Assembly: GCA_026119855.1 (NCBI GenBank)
Contig: JAOWBW010001634.1
Coordinates: forward strand, 173,552-237,551
Origin: Campanula takesimana
Taxonomy: Eukaryota; Streptophyta; Magnoliopsida; Asterales; Campanulaceae
Reading direction: 5' to 3'
Length of the DNA stretch: 64,000 bases
Shown: one piece after another, positions 1 to 12,485 of the stretch
Layout of the letters: every line of letters starts with the position of its first letter
How positions within the stretch are numbered: the first letter of the stretch is position 1
Notes under the pieces: generated by a model
What the model saw: only the letters and a program-made list of their open reading frames with translations
Database searches by the model: none
What the model was told of the DNA's origin: nothing
Translations under genes and position numbers: made by a program

Positions 1-3000
1 GTTGTGATGTTTGTTGATGAGGGAGCGATTTTGAGTAAAACATATAGTGTATATTGCTTCTTCCCAAAAGTACTTAGGCAATTTCGTTTCGGCTATCATC
101 GTCTTTCCTGCTTCAATCAACGTCCTATTCTTTCTTTCCACTACACCATTTGTTGTGGAACTCCAGTGGTTGAGAAGTTGTGATCTATCCCATGATCGTC
201 GCAATATCGAGCAACACGTTGTTTTTGAATTCTGTTCCATTGTCGGATCGAACACTAACGATGTCATCTTCTTTTTGAGTTTGGAGCAGTCTGAATAGAG
301 TGGTGAGAATGTCATAACAATCATCTTTTGAGATCATCATTTCCACCCATGTATATCTTGAGAAATCGTCCACCATAACTAAAGTATACTTATTTCTTTT
401 GATGCTTGCAGTGGTAACTGGTCCAAATAGATCAATGTGCAGCAGTTGCAAACATTTTGAAGTTGAGGGATTTGTCTTGCTGGAGAAAGACTGCTTTGTT
501 TGTTTGCCTAGTTGACAAGCTGCGCATTTGTTGTCATGATGATCAGCAACTTTGGGGAGTCCTTTAACAAGATTGTCCCTGCTGAGTTTTGATAGACATT
601 TGAAGTTCAAGTGACTCATGCACTTATGCCATAGCCAACTGTTCTCGCTTACACTTTTAGCTACAAAACAAAGATTAGTACTAGAGTTCATACTATGGAA
701 ATCAATAATGTAAATATTTGTCTTACGAAACACCGTGAGTAAGATAGCTCCAGTTTTGCCATTCTTGATAAGACATTGCGTTGAAGAGAAATGGCATTCT
801 AATCCTTTGTCGCAGAATTGAGATATGGATAATAAGTTGTGCTTGAGTCCTTCGACGAGAGAGACTCTTTCAATGCACACTTTGTCTTTCTTGAGCTTTC
901 CATATGCTACAACTTGACCTTTGTTATTATCAGCAAATGTAACTGAGGGACCTCTTTCTTCATGAACATCTTCAAGTAAGGATTCATCTCCAGTCATGTG
1001 TCTTGAACATCCACTATCGAGAATCCATTCATACGTTTTAGCTTTTGAAGATCCAGCCATGAAGCAGGGAGCCTGAATATAAACATTTAAGAACTGGTCA
1101 CCATTATTCCTTTTGGGTCCAAGAGTTAGCAACTTTTGACAACCCACTCTTGCTTGACCTTAGGATTTTTACGTCCTTTGGCATTGGGAGTGAATCACAA
1201 AAGGCATTCCACGGCCTTGTGTCCAGAACAATCACAAATGGAACAGTGATGAAAGCCACTAATCACATGAGTTTTCACAAACTCTTTACTTTTCTTAGGG
1301 ATAGCATTCTTCCTTGGGTCAGATGAGCCGGCCTTAACAAAATCTTTCTTTTGAAATTTTGGAGCGCTTTTTCTAGGAGTGCGCATAGGGCTAGGATGCG
1401 CATGGCGGTGAGGCGCATGGCTCCTAGGCGCATAATGATCACTTGTAGAAGGAGCGCTCTTGGTTTCAAGAATGATTTTGCTAGGAGCTGATTCATCTGT
1501 AGCTATATCTTTCCCATTAGCTTTCCCAAATTGCTTCGTTGGGTAGACATAATGGAATGTTTGTCTCTTGACTTTTTCCTGTCCTTTACCCATTGATTAG
1601 AATGTTTTTCCTTGGGAATTTCAAAAGTTTGCTGGTTTGTAAATTCACTATCTCTTTCAGCACAGACATCACATTTAAAGTTGTCACTAGTTGATGAGAA
1701 TCCCAAGCCACTTTTATCACCACTGACTTTTTGGGACTCAAATATATTCTCCATAGTGACACGAGAATTGGACCACTCATTTGTAATCTTTTTAAGATCA
1801 GTAATTTGAGCAACCAATTCATCGTTTTGAACTTTAAGAAGTGAGTTCTGTTCTGTTAGAAAAGTGTTTTTAACAGTAAGAGGAGTCATGCTCTTTATCT
1901 GTTCCTTAAGGAGGGTGAGTCAGATTTAAGTAGAGATTTCTCGGTCTTAAGATGGGAAATTTCATCACATGATAGTGCTAAAGCTTCCTTCATACTATCA
2001 AATCTAGTGATTACCTTTTTAGCCTTTTTGAACAATTTTCTTGTTCAGCAATCACTTCATCATCATTGATTTTGGAGATTGGAGCAGTTGGTTCAATTTG
2101 AGGTCTAATGTAAGCTCCTTTTCTCAACTTGTTCCTTGCACTTAGATCACATCGTGAGAATAACAATCCACCATCGCTTGGAGCCGGAGTGAGAAATCCT
2201 TGTTCAACGAGCTCGCTGATGGTTGGTCTTTTCTTCCTTTTCTCTTCTTGAAAACCTGCAGATTTCTTGATAGTTTTATTCAAGGCATTCATATCAGGAA
2301 CATCCTTGCAGAAGTCATCATCAGAATCATAAGTATCAACTTCATCATCATTTGCCACCAAACAAACGAGTCCATCATCGGAATCTTCATCGCTCTCATC
2401 TGAGTCTGTTTCAATCCAAGTGTTCTGCTCATTTGCTGGTGCTTTCTTCCGTAACCATTCCCTTGTGACGAGTGAATTGGGAGTGAACTTGGGAGTATGG
2501 CTGCTCTTCTTCTGCACATATTCAAATTTTGGAGTTGGGCAGCTTGAAGCAAAGTGTCCTGGTTTCCTGCAATTAAAACAAACAAGATCTTCTTTTCTTT
2601 TAGAATCACTACTCCTCGTGAACTTTGGAGGAGCTCTGCTGGTAGATCCTGAAATTTGTTGTTTGAGCTGGGTCTTGAGAATTTTCTGAACTTTTGAAAT
2701 TTCTTCACAAATAAAGCGAAGTCTTCATCATCCATGTCCAATATCTCAGAAGCAGAAATTTTGGGATATGCGCTTTTCTCAACTTGAACTTGAGCTTGCG
2801 CAGGTGCTTCTTCTCTTTGCGCCACCATTGCAATGGACTTGGATTTTCCTTCAGTTTCACTTATACGCTGAAGCTTGAGTTCATAGACTTTGAGATTTGC
2901 GTAAAGATTTCTAAGTGTCCACACATCCAAAGTTCCAGCGTCTTCTAGGGCGCTAGATTTATGTAGGTATCTTGATCCAAAAGCTTGAAGAAAATTGACA

Positions 3001-3532
3001 TTTAAATCTTTGTTCGAAAACTTCATGCCAAGTGAAATACATAGATTGATAATTTCACAAAAGCGTTCATAAGTTTGTCTTAAGGTTTCACCGGGGAGTT
3101 GAGAGAAATTGTTGAATCTCTTTGTACTTCATATTTCTTGTTTTCCTTGCACACGGTGTCTCCTTCTATATGTTCTTCAATAGCATCCCATAACTCATTG
3201 GCGGTAGCACAATGCATGACTTGTTGTTTCATAGCCGTGCTTAGAGTGCTTAGGAGAATGTTTCTTGCTTTGCCATCATTTGCAACTCTTCTTGTTTCTT
3301 CCTCAGTCCATTCTTCCTTTGGTTTCTTGACGGTTGGTTGAACAGCATTTGTGCGCGGATTTGGATTCGCTTTCATAGGAATGTAAGGTCCATAAACCAC
3401 GGTGTCATGAAGTCTTTCATCGATTGAGTTGAGATGAGTCAGGATGCTGAATTTCCACACGTCAAAATGATCTTCATCAAAGACTGGAACGTGAGTGTAG
3501 TTTGCAGTTGCCATAGGTTTTGAGTTTGCCAT
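1..3532 (-). pseudogene. Copia A1 gag-pol polyprotein, broken, 3' truncated
   Basis: The start is the ATG at 3532, just downstream of the priming site, giving MANSKPMATANY; the same start is seen in A2 at 20160. Reading leftwards the blocks are: gag core (3532 to ~2700), first CCHC knuckle CFNCRKPGHFASSC (~2580), acidic region rich in DSDESDED (~2400), coiled-coil-like region (1889-1503), a His/Pro/Arg-rich stretch and second knuckle CSICDCSGHKAVEC (~1220). Then come the protease motif WILDSGCSRHMT (~1020), the pre-integrase HHCC domain (~630-530) and integrase blocks HIDLFGP (~430) and VRSDNGTEF (~230). The frame changes several times across gag and again near 185, so no full polyprotein is made. 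Integrase sequence continues to base 1. Confidence 0.88.
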
Positions 3533-3591
3533 ATCGAATCGGAACCCAAGCTGTTAAGCTTGAAAAATAAAAGTGTTTTATAAAGGTGTTA

Positions 3592-3603
3592 GCTCTGATA
3601 CCA
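3592..3603 (-). other. Primer binding site of copia A1
   Basis: On the minus strand this reads TGGTATCAGAGC, the complement of the 3' end of plant initiator tRNA-Met. Two bases separate it from the LTR end. It is where minus-strand DNA synthesis would start. Confidence 0.92.
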
Positions 3604-3605
3604 CT

Positions 3606-5049
3606 TGTTGGTCCCAGAAGGGCAACAAGGGTATGAAAAATGCTAGAGGGGGGTGAATAGCATTTTTAAAATTCTTTTCAAACCCTTTTGCAAAGCAATG
3701 GCAAATGCGCACGACTCTTAATTTGGCTAAGTATAGCATGCAGCAAGAGTGTGAAATGCACAGCGGAAGTCTTAAAGCAATCACTTATGCGCAGGGAGTA
3801 TGCGCAGAAGTGTAAATACGCACGCACTAAGTTTTAGCTTAAAGATAGGCGCAAGATGGAACTAAGGCAAAAAGCACACAAACACAATTCGAATAATGCA
3901 AGACGGTTACAAGGATCAAATAAAACAATATATGAGTAAAGCTTAAATGTAGAATGAAAAGCACAAACAATAGATAAGCTATTTGGAGAGGTTCGATCGG
4001 GAAAGGATCTACGTCCTCTACAAAGATGGTTAGTCTTGGATTTCTAATGGAGATCTTATTATATGAGAGAGTTTACAAGTTACAGCGAGGTAGAACAAAA
4101 CTAACTCAAAGATCTATAATGTATGAAAGAACGAAATCCTAGACAATAACCGGTGTATCTCTAGAAGTAAGATCGATGAGATCGAAACTTCAAGAGGTGT
4201 GTGTATGTATCAGAAATCTGGGCTCTTTGAATCTATGAGATGGAGAGCACAAGATTCTGGTGTTACAAAGGCTTTATAGGATCTGGGCTTGGTGAAGTAT
4301 GAAGGTATGAAGGTTGATCTTAGAAATCTGGAAATCTTGTAGGCAATCTTCAAATCTTCAAAGTTTCTCTTTGGAAGCAAATCTTAAGCAATTCTCAAGC
4401 AACACACCAGCAGCTTGGAAAATGAGGATGAGCATGCTATTTATAGTTGAGCTCCAAAAACTAGCCGTTGGGGAGCAGAGCAAGGACTATGTGCTGTTGC
4501 TTTGTGATTGGTGCGCAGCTGTCCTTTATAGCCGTTGGTGACATCAAGTTGACAGCTTTCAAAAATCTTCAAGAGTGACAGCTGTCTTCATATTTGAATT
4601 TCAAACAAGGGGAGCGTCTCCATCTTCGTGTGTGCTGAGTGTTCTTGTTTTGTCGTTTGTCCACATCAGCAAATTTGGCTCATTCAAAAGCGTAGCTTGA
4701 TATGACGCTTTCCAAGCTTCATAAGGTAAGGTCAGAAAGTGAGAATTAAGGCAAGTCTAAGTGCGCATGAGATTCATGCGCATGGAGTGCGCAGAAGGTG
4801 ATGCGCTGCGCATGAAGGGATGCGCTGCGCATGGAAGGTGTGCGCACCATGCTTTGCCTTTGCTCTATTTACCATGAAATTATAGCTTCAGCCCTAGATA
4901 CTAAGCCTAGTCTATAAAGAGGACTTAGCTAAAAATTGAAGTTACAAAACTTCTTACATAGGGTCCTAAAGTCCTTAAAATAAACACAGGTGATGGTATC
5001 AATCAATTCTAACATAAGTAGGAGGGTTAAGTGATAAGCATACCCAACA
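3606..5049 (-). repeat. 5' LTR of copia A1 (1444 bp)
   Basis: The LTR is bounded by TGTTGG at 3606 and CCAACA at 5049, the short inverted termini used by every copia LTR in this window. The priming site follows directly on its inner side and the same LTR recurs at 20234-21619. Positions 4761-4848 hold a cluster of TGCGCA and related GCGC palindromes in otherwise AT-rich DNA. Confidence 0.9.
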
Positions 5050-8003
5050 GACAGGCAGTGGAATTCTATCAACACCAACTTAGTGCTGAAGTTACCGAGG
5101 TTAATCCGAATGATCATGATGACTTGTTACATCTCATTCCTACCATAATCACTATGGAGGAGAATGCCTCCCTCACTGCCACTCCTTCTCTTGAGGAAAT
5201 CTATCAGGTTGTCAAAAGCATGAACGGTCAAAGTGCAGCTGGGACGGATGGTTTTACAGGTATGTTTTATTCTACTTGTTGGGATATTATCAAAGAGGAC
5301 CTTTATTGGGCTATCAAGGAATTTTTTTCTGGTTTTGAAATGCCTCGGTCCTGGACTAGCACTTCTATTGTTACCCTCCCCAAGATTGACTCCCCTATAT
5401 CTTTCTCGGACCTCCGTCCTATATCAGTTTATGTAATTTTTCTAACAAGATAATTACTAAACTGTTTACTACTCGGTTGGGGATGATCCTTCCTCGCATT
5501 ATCTCTTCTAATCAAAGTGGGTTTGTTAAAGGTCGGGTTATTCATGAAAATATTTTGTTACCCCAAGAGCTGATGCACTCGATTAAGAAGAAAGTTCGTG
5601 GTTCGAATATTGCTTTTAAGTTGGACATGGCTAAGGCGTATGACAGAATTTCTTGGATATCGTTAATTAAAGTTCTCAAGAAATTTGGATTTGCTATAGA
5701 ATGGGTAGACATGGTTTATCGCTGTATATCTAATTGTTGGTTTTCTATTCTCCTTAATGGTGAAGGTTGTGGTTTTTTCCACTCTACTAGAGGCCTTCGA
5801 CAAAGGGATCCGCTATCGCCTAGTCTTTTCATCATTGCTGCTGAAATTCTTAGTAGAGGCCTTAACTATCTTCATGAAACCTCTCCTCGGTGTCGGTTTC
5901 GCTCTCATCCTTACACTCCTATTGTTTCCCACCTCGCATATGCTGATGACATTATTATTTTCTGTAATGGTGCCCAGGAATCTCTTCAAAATCACATGCT
6001 TTGTTTGGAGAAATATCAAATCTTCTCGGGTCAATTGGTGAGCATTGGCAAATCCTGTTTTGTGACCGGGAAATTTGATGAAGTAAAGGATGTTGCTATT
6101 ATGGGAGCTACAGGTTTTCAAAATAAGGACCTCCCGTTAACATACTTGGGGTGCCCTCTTTACGTGGGAAGAAAATCTCAAAATTTATTTGATCCTTTAT
6201 TGCGCAAGATGGAGTCTAGGTTGGCTTCTTGGCAAGGGAAACTTCTCTCCTATGGCGCTAAGGTAACTCTCATTAAGTCTTGTCTTCAAGCGATTCTCTC
6301 TATTATATGTCGGTTATTGAACCCCCTAAAAGTGTTCTCACGGCCATGCAAAGAATGATTATGAATTTCTTTTGGAGTGGGGTGGATGGTCATCACAAAT
6401 GTCACTAGATTGGTTGGGATCGGGTATGTAAACCGTGTGATGAAGGGGGTCTTGGTATCCGGAAATTTGATGAGATTAGCATGTCCTTTGCCATGAAACT
6501 GTGGTGGAGACTTCGTGAGTCTGAATCTTTATGGTCCTCTTTCATGCTAAGCAAGTACTATTTTGAAATTCATCCAATGGATGCTGTCCTTACAAGTTTT
6601 TCATCTCATGTATGGAAAAGAATGATTGGTGTCAAGGATTTTGTGGAAGATAGAATTGGTTGGAGAGTTGGGCAAGGTTTTTTTTATCTATTCATGAAAA
6701 ATGGCTAGATGGGATCCCTCCTAGTTTACCTAATCATCATGTTGAAATATTCACCTTGTTTGAAGATTCTCTCCCTCGGATTGAGTTTATTAAAGATCAA
6801 TTTGGCGAGTCTCTTGCATCTAAAATCACGGATCAGCATATCACACTTTCTGAGAGCAAAGATACGCTCATTTGGAAGCCCTCGGCTTCGGGTAAATTCT
6901 CTACTAATTCTGCATGGCGGGAATGTCGTTCCAGTAATCCCACCAGTTTGGTGTTTAAAGGTATTTGGCACAAGCATTTACCCTCTAAAATGTCTATACT
7001 CCTTTGGCGTTCATTGCTCCGAGGCCTTCCTACGGACGAGTCCCTCCAAAAAAGAGGTATTCATGTAGTTTCTCGGTGTTATTGCTGCACATCTCCTTTT
7101 TGTGAATCCATAGATCATCTTTTTGTTTTTGGGGATTTGGCTCGGACTGCTTGGTTGTTTTTTGGTCAGATTGTTGGTGGGCTGCTCTGAATGGGCAATC
7201 TTAGACAGCTTTTATGTTCGTGGTGGTTTGAAACGCCTAAGGTAAATTCTTCGCTCAACAAATGGTTCATATGTATTTTACGGGAGTGATTTGCTGGACT
7301 ATTTGGTGCCATCGAAACAAACGTTTATTTGAAGTTCTATTCTTTCGCCTCAATCTCTCATTCCTTGCATCATTCACGAAGTGGTAGACATTACTAGAGC
7401 CTTTAACTACAATTCGCTACAACTCCGGCTGATGTCTAATTCAGAATATGTTCAAGGTTTGTCCAGTCCCTTCTCGGCCTCTTGTTACCCGGTTGGTATC
7501 TTGGTCCAAACCAGCCCATGGGATGTACAAATTAAACTCTGATGGTGCGTCGAGAGGAAACCCCGGCATTGCTTCTGGAGGGGGTATTATTCGAAATTCT
7601 AGAGGGGAATTCATTTTGCTTATGGTAAGTTTTATGGTGTGCGAACCAACATGTGGGCTGAGGCTAGGGATGCGTTAGATGGCCTCCTGTATGCGTTTGA
7701 GTTTGGGATTCCCCATGTTTGGCTCGAGGTGGACTCCGAGGTTTTAATGAAAATTATCACAAAGGTTTATCATATTCCTTGGGACATCCATTATTTCATA
7801 CAGCGGATTCATCACATTATGAGGCTTATTGATGTTCATGTCACACATATCTTAAGGCAAGGTAACAGAGTTGCGGATGGTTTAGCTAATGAGGCGGCGG
7901 ATTGTAAAACGAACTTAGCTTGGTATAATCTTTCGGATCTTCCCCCTATTAGTCGTGGCGCTTTCGTACTTGACAAAATAGGGATTCCTTCTATTCGGAC
8001 ATA
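5050..8003 (+). pseudogene. LINE L1 ORF2 remnant: reverse transcriptase and RNase H
   Basis: This is the C-terminal two thirds of an L1-type ORF2. Reverse transcriptase motifs are QSAAGTDGF (~5240), KLDMAKAYDR (~5620), GLRQRDPLSP (~5790; usual form GLRQGDP, so a Gly is lost) and the catalytic YADD at 5939-5950. A Cys/His zf-RVT segment around 7000-7130 follows, then an RNase H domain with SDGASRGNPG (~7540), LEVDSEVLMKI (~7725) and RQGNRVADGLAN (~7855). The frame shifts at about 5450, 6360-6480, 6690, 7190-7450 and 7630, so it cannot be translated through. Plant L1 elements are known to carry this extra C-terminal RNase H. Confidence 0.9.
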
Positions 8004-8070
8004 GTTTTCATGGCTAGACAATTGTATAGGCTTATTTTATTGTTTGGTAGGCCCCCTTCCTTATTTTGTA

Positions 8071-8214
8071 GAGGTCCTTACAATTTGTGTAAGGCCTCCC
8101 CCCTAGTTATTTTTTCCCGGTGGTTGAGGTTGTCATGTCCCCCACCTTGCTTGTATCTTTCTGTTAATTTATAAGATCTAGGGAGGTGCCGTCCTCTTTT
8201 TGCCAAAAAAAAAA
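8071..8214 (+). other. LINE L1 3'-UTR hairpin module and poly(A)
   Basis: Three short inverted repeats lie in order: HP1 8071-8098 (GAGGTCCTTAC with GTAAGGCCTC), HP2 8119-8146 (GGTGG with CCACC) and HP3 8181-8198 (GGGAGG-TGCCGT-CCTCTT). They are followed by TTGCC and the A-tail. The same module ends every LINE in the window with a visible 3' end. Confidence 0.7.
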
Positions 8215-8664
8215 GTAACTTGGACAGTCATAGCATCTTCCATGGTGGGCCGACCATTAGTGAATTTTCCAACAAGAGTCCATGCAAAAGGTCGAGCAAA
8301 AGATTCAATGGCTTCTTTGGACAGTTTTAACGAAGGAAGTCCTTTATGGGTTGCGGTTGGCAGCAAAGGAATCTCTTGAGAATGATTCAGATGAACTGGA
8401 TTGAGAAGCGAAGCAAAAGATTTGCTGGGAATGGTGATTGACGGCGCTTGAGGTTGGCTAGGGTTAGCATGTGGACGGCTGGGGTAAAACGGCGCTAGGG
8501 TTTTCTTGCTGTGAGGAATTAGGATTTTTTGAGGCAGCACTCATATAAACGGGAAGAGAAGGGAAGGCAGATGGGTCAGCCATAGTAGATTGCAATGAAG
8601 GAGAATAATAGGGGTTGCTAGCACTAGAGTTCAGAGAAGGAAGGTAGGTAACCGGAGTAGCCAC
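8215..8664 (-). pseudogene. LINE L2 ORF1, N-terminal remnant
   Basis: Homologous to the ORF1 N terminus of L9 and L7: the shared signature is PSLNSSxSNPYYSPS. The codon matching the ATG start of L9 (MAAPV) is GTG here at 8664, so the normal start appears lost. A frameshift lies near 8500, where two overlapping open frames exchange. The second frame reaches the beginning of the DUF4283-like domain (TLVGKFTNGRPTMEDA) before the L1 junction. Confidence 0.75.
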
Positions 8665-8755
8665 ACCCGCCGGCTGATGCCTCCAGGGACAAACCCTAGA
8701 GACGGCAGAGAGAATAATCCTAGAGAGAGAAATTTTGCCTCTCGATTCCAAATCA
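8215..8755 (-). mobile_element. LINE L2, 5' terminal fragment
   Basis: A LINE on the minus strand, cut inside ORF1 by LINE L1. Its 5' UTR has the pyrimidine-rich TTTCTCTCTCTAGG also seen in L7 and L9. The right edge (~8755, uncertain by ~10 bp) meets copia A2 polyprotein sequence, so L2 probably inserted into A2. The rest of L2 is not in the window. Confidence 0.75.
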
Positions 8756-11700
8756 ACTTGTGATCTTACTTCAATTCTTGAATGTCTTTAATTGGTACAT
8801 CTTCACCAGCTTAAAAATCATCAAAGATAGGGGGTTGAACTGGTTCAGCATTGAAATTAGGAGTACACCAGGTGCAGCATTAGAATTTAGGTGCGTGAGT
8901 GAAAGCATCAGGCGCATTGTACGGTGCAACTGAATCTTCACTCAGTGCGCTATTATCAAAGTTCAGCGCAAATGATGTAGATGGATTTCCTTGAGTTGAT
9001 GCATTATGATCTTGTGTAGGAGCAACTTGAATAGGAGCACCTGTCTCAATAAACTCAACAGAATCATCAGTAATATTTGGAGCCAAATGTTGCTCAAGGA
9101 GAGAATTTTCATCAAATGTAACATGTACAAATTCAACTATCACTAATGTAGATATATTAAAAACGCGAAAATCTTTAGAATATTTGGCATACCTAACAAA
9201 AATACCTTCGTTGGCTTTAGCATCGAATTTACCTCTATGTTCGTTTCCGTTGTAGAGGATATAACATTTGCAACCAAAGATTTTGAAGAATGCAATGTTG
9301 GGCGTTCTACCACGCCAAAGTTCATACGGAGTCTTGTTGTGAAGTTTGTTGATAAGGGAACGATTTTGAGTAAAACATGCGGTGTTGACAGCTTCTTCTC
9401 AAAAGTACTTAGGCAATTTGGCTTCAGCTATCATCGTCTTTCCCGCTTCAATCAACGTCCTATTCTTTCTTTCCACAACGCCGTTTTGTTGAGGAACACC
9501 AGCAGTTGAGAAGTTATGATCTATCCCATGATCGTCGCAGTATCGAGCAACATCGTTGTTCTTGAACTCTGTTCCATTGTCGGATCGAACACTAACGATG
9601 TCATCTTCTTTTTAGGTTTGGAGCAGTCTGAATAAGGTGGTTAGAATGTCATAACAATTGTCCTTTGAAATCATCATTTCCACCCAAGTATATCTTGAAT
9701 AATCATCCACCACAACTAGAGTATATTTGTTTCTTCTAATACTTGCAGTGGTGACTGGTCCAAATAGATCAATGTGTAGCAGTTGCAAACATCTAGTAGT
9801 TGAAGGATTTGTCTTGCTGGAGAAAGACTGTTTCGGTTGTTTGCCAAGTTGACACGCAGCGCACTTCTTGTCATGATGATCAGCAACTTTGGGAAGTCCT
9901 TTAACAAGATTATTCCTGCTGAGTTTAGATAGATACTTGAAGTTCAAGTGACTAAAGCTCTTATGCCACAGCCAACTATTTTCGCTCACACTTTTAGCTA
10001 CAAAACAAAGATTAGTACTAGAGTTCATATTTTGGAAATCAATAATATAAATATTTGTCTTACAATATCCGGTGCTTAATGTAGCTCCAGATTTGCCATC
10101 CTTGATAAGACATTTCTTTGAAGTAAAATGGCATTCTAATCCTTTGTCGCATAATTGAGATATGGATAATAAATTATGTTTAAGTCCTTCAACGAGAGAG
10201 ACTCTTTCAATGCACACTTTGTCCTTCTTGAGCTTTCCATATGCTACAACTTGACCTTTGTTATTATCACCAAATGTTACTGAGGGACCTCTTTCTTCAT
10301 GGACATCTTCTAGTAAGGATTCATCTCTAGTCATGTGTCGTGAACACCCACTATCGAGAATCCATTCATACGTTCTAGCTTTTGAAGATCCAGCCATGAA
10401 GCAAAGAACATGAAATATAAACATTAAAACAGGTCCCCTTTATTCCTTTTTGGGTCATAGAATTAGCAACTTTTGACGACCCACTCTTGCTTGACCATAG
10501 GATTTTTACGTCCTTTGGCATTGGGAGTGAATCTCAAAAGGCATTCCACAGCCTTATGTCTAGAACAATCACAAATGGAACAATGATGAAAGCCACCAAT
10601 CACGTGAGTTTTCACAAACTCTCTACTTTTCTTTGGGATAGCATTCTTCTTTGGGTCAAATGAACTAGCCTTAACAAAATCCTTCTTTTGAAATTTTGGA
10701 GCGCTTTTTCTAGGAGGGCGCATAGGGCTAGGAGGCGCACGGCGGTGAGACACGTGACTCCTAGGCGCATGTTCTCTCGTAGAAGGAGCGCGCCTTATTT
10801 CAAGAATGATTTTGCTAGAGGATGATTCATCTGTTGCTACTTTTTTCCCTTTAGCTTTCCCAAATTGCTTCGTTGGGTAGACATAATGGAATGTTTGTCT
10901 CTTGACTTTTTCCTGTCCTTTACCTATTGAATTAGAATGTTTTTCCTTGGGAATTTCATGAGTTTGTTGCGGTGTAAATTCACTGTCTCTTTCAGCACAA
11001 ACATCACACTTAAAGTTGTCACTAGTTGATGTGAATCCCAAGCCTCCTTTATCACCACTGGCTTTTTGGGACTCAAAGATATTGTCCATAGTGACACGAG
11101 AATTGGACCACTTATTTGTAATCTTTGTAAGATCAGTAATTTGAATGACCAATTCATCGTTTTGAACTTTAAGTAATGAGTTTTGTTCTGTTAGATAAGT
11201 GTTTTTAACAGTAAGAGGAGTCATGCTCTTTACCTGCTCCTTAAGGAGGGTGAGCTTAGATTTTAATAGATATTTCTCTGTCTTAAGCTAGGAAATTTCA
11301 TCACATGATAGTGCTAAAGTTTCCTTCATATCACTAAATCGACTGATTACCTTTTCAGCCTCTTTGAATAACTTTTCATGCTTTACAATGTCCTCATCGT
11401 GATTGATTTTAGGAATTGATGCAACTCGAGGTCTGATATAATCACACTTTGAATAACGAGCTCGCTGATGGTTGGTCCTTTCTTCTTCTTCACTTCTTGA
11501 TGACCTGCAGATTTTCTAATGGGTTTGTTCCAGATTTTCATATCAGGAACATGTTTTGAGAAGTCATCATCAAAATCATCGTCATATTTTGCCACCAAGC
11601 ACACGAGTCCATCATCAAAATCTTCATCGCTCTCTTCTGAGTCTGTTTCAATCCACGTGTTACGATCATTTGATAGAGATTCTTCTTCAGCAACCATTCC

Positions 11701-12303
11701 TTTGTGATGATTGAATTTAGGAGTGTGGCTGCTCTTTTTCTGCATGTACTCAAACTTGGGAAATGGGTAGCTCGATGTAAAATGTCCTGTTTTCCTGCAA
11801 TTAAAACAAACAAGGTCTTCTTTCCTTTTTGAATCACTGCTCCTCGTGAACTTTGGAAGAGCTCTGCTTGTAGATCCTTGAGCTTTTCTGTTTGAGCTGG
11901 GTTTTGAGAATTTTCTGAACTTCTGGAATCTCTTCACAAATAAAGTGAAGTTTTCATCATCCATATCTAATAGCTCAGAAGTAGAAATTTTGGGATCCGA
12001 ACTTTTCTAAACCGGTGCTGGCGCTTCCTCTCTGTGCGCCACCATTGCGATAGATTTTGACTTTCCTTCAGTTTCACTTATACGTTGAAGTTTGAGCTCA
12101 TAAACCTTGAGATTAGTGTAAAGGTTCCTTAAGTTCCAATCATCCAAAGTTCCAGCGTCTTCAAGGGCGCTAGATTTATGGAGATATCTTGATCCAAAAG
12201 CAGCAAGGAAATTAACATTCAATTCCTTGTTTGAGAATTTCTTTCCAAGTGAAATTCATAGATTAATAATTTCACAATAGCGTTCATAAGTCTGTCTTAA
12301 GGT
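8756..12303 (-). pseudogene. Copia A2 gag-pol, downstream part (gag C-terminus to integrase)
   Basis: Reading leftwards from the L3 insertion: gag core (12222-12007), zinc knuckle CFNCRKTGHFTSSY at ~11800 (the final Cys of the CCHC is Tyr here), acidic segment (~11650), coiled-coil segment (11224 to ~11000), and second knuckle CSICDCSRHKAVEC (~10570; a Gly usual before the His is Arg). Then come protease WILDSGCSRHMT (~10350), the pre-integrase HHCC domain and integrase HIDLFGP (~9760). Linker sequence to 8880 matches the region after integrase (YSKDF, VHVTFDENS). Several frame changes and stops make it non-coding as a whole. Confidence 0.87.
12290..12303. repeat. Left target-site duplication of LINE L3
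   Basis: The 14 bp GTCTGTCTTAAGGT occurs here and again at 18411-18424, immediately after the L3 poly(A). It is copia A2 gag sequence, and the same word exists once, uninterrupted, in copia A1 near 3073. Confidence 0.96.
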
Positions 12304-12485
12304 GCAACGGTATTTGCATGGTCATAATGGCCAGAATCCCTGAAGATGGCCGCACACATGCCGATAGAAAAACACAATGATTGACCGTTTGACTTTTTCT
12401 CTCTTCTCTCTCTTCTAGCTATCTTGTTGTTCGTCCGTAACCCTAACTAGGGTTTCCATCTTCTTCTTTTTCCGGCTTAATTTCG

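Larger units (their letters stand above)
1..5049 (-). mobile_element. Copia element A1, 5' part (LTR, gag, protease, integrase)
   Basis: This is a Ty1/copia LTR retrotransposon read on the minus strand and cut by the left window edge. From right to left it shows a 5' LTR, a tRNA-Met priming site, a long gag with two CCHC knuckles, an aspartic protease and an integrase. Reverse transcriptase, RNase H and the 3' LTR would lie outside the window. The long gag with an acidic stretch, a coiled-coil stretch (motif KSGLGF) and a second knuckle resembles the SIRE/Maximus lineage; that placement is by recall, not by a tree. A2 at ~8756-21619 is a second copy of the same family. The LTR abuts LINE ORF2 sequence at 5050, so A1 probably inserted into LINE L1. 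Confidence 0.9.
5050..8214 (+). mobile_element. LINE L1, 3' portion (RT to poly(A))
   Basis: An L1-type non-LTR retrotransposon on the plus strand, starting inside ORF2 just before the reverse transcriptase and ending in a poly(A) tail at 8205-8214. Its left edge is the copia A1 LTR, so the missing 5' part may lie beyond A1, outside the window. Its right edge, 8215, is ORF1 of a LINE in the opposite orientation, so L1 probably inserted into L2. The outer TSD cannot be tested here. Confidence 0.85.

Noticed and set aside
7448..8003. Host RNase H-like (RVT_3) genes
   Set aside because: Each RNase H segment in the window is the C terminus of a LINE ORF2 followed by the LINE 3' UTR and poly(A).
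5050..8755. Twin-priming (5' inversion) of a single LINE
   Set aside because: In twin priming the inverted segment lies 5' of the poly(A)-bearing segment. Here the opposite-strand piece lies after the poly(A) and is the 5' end of ORF1, so two elements are needed.
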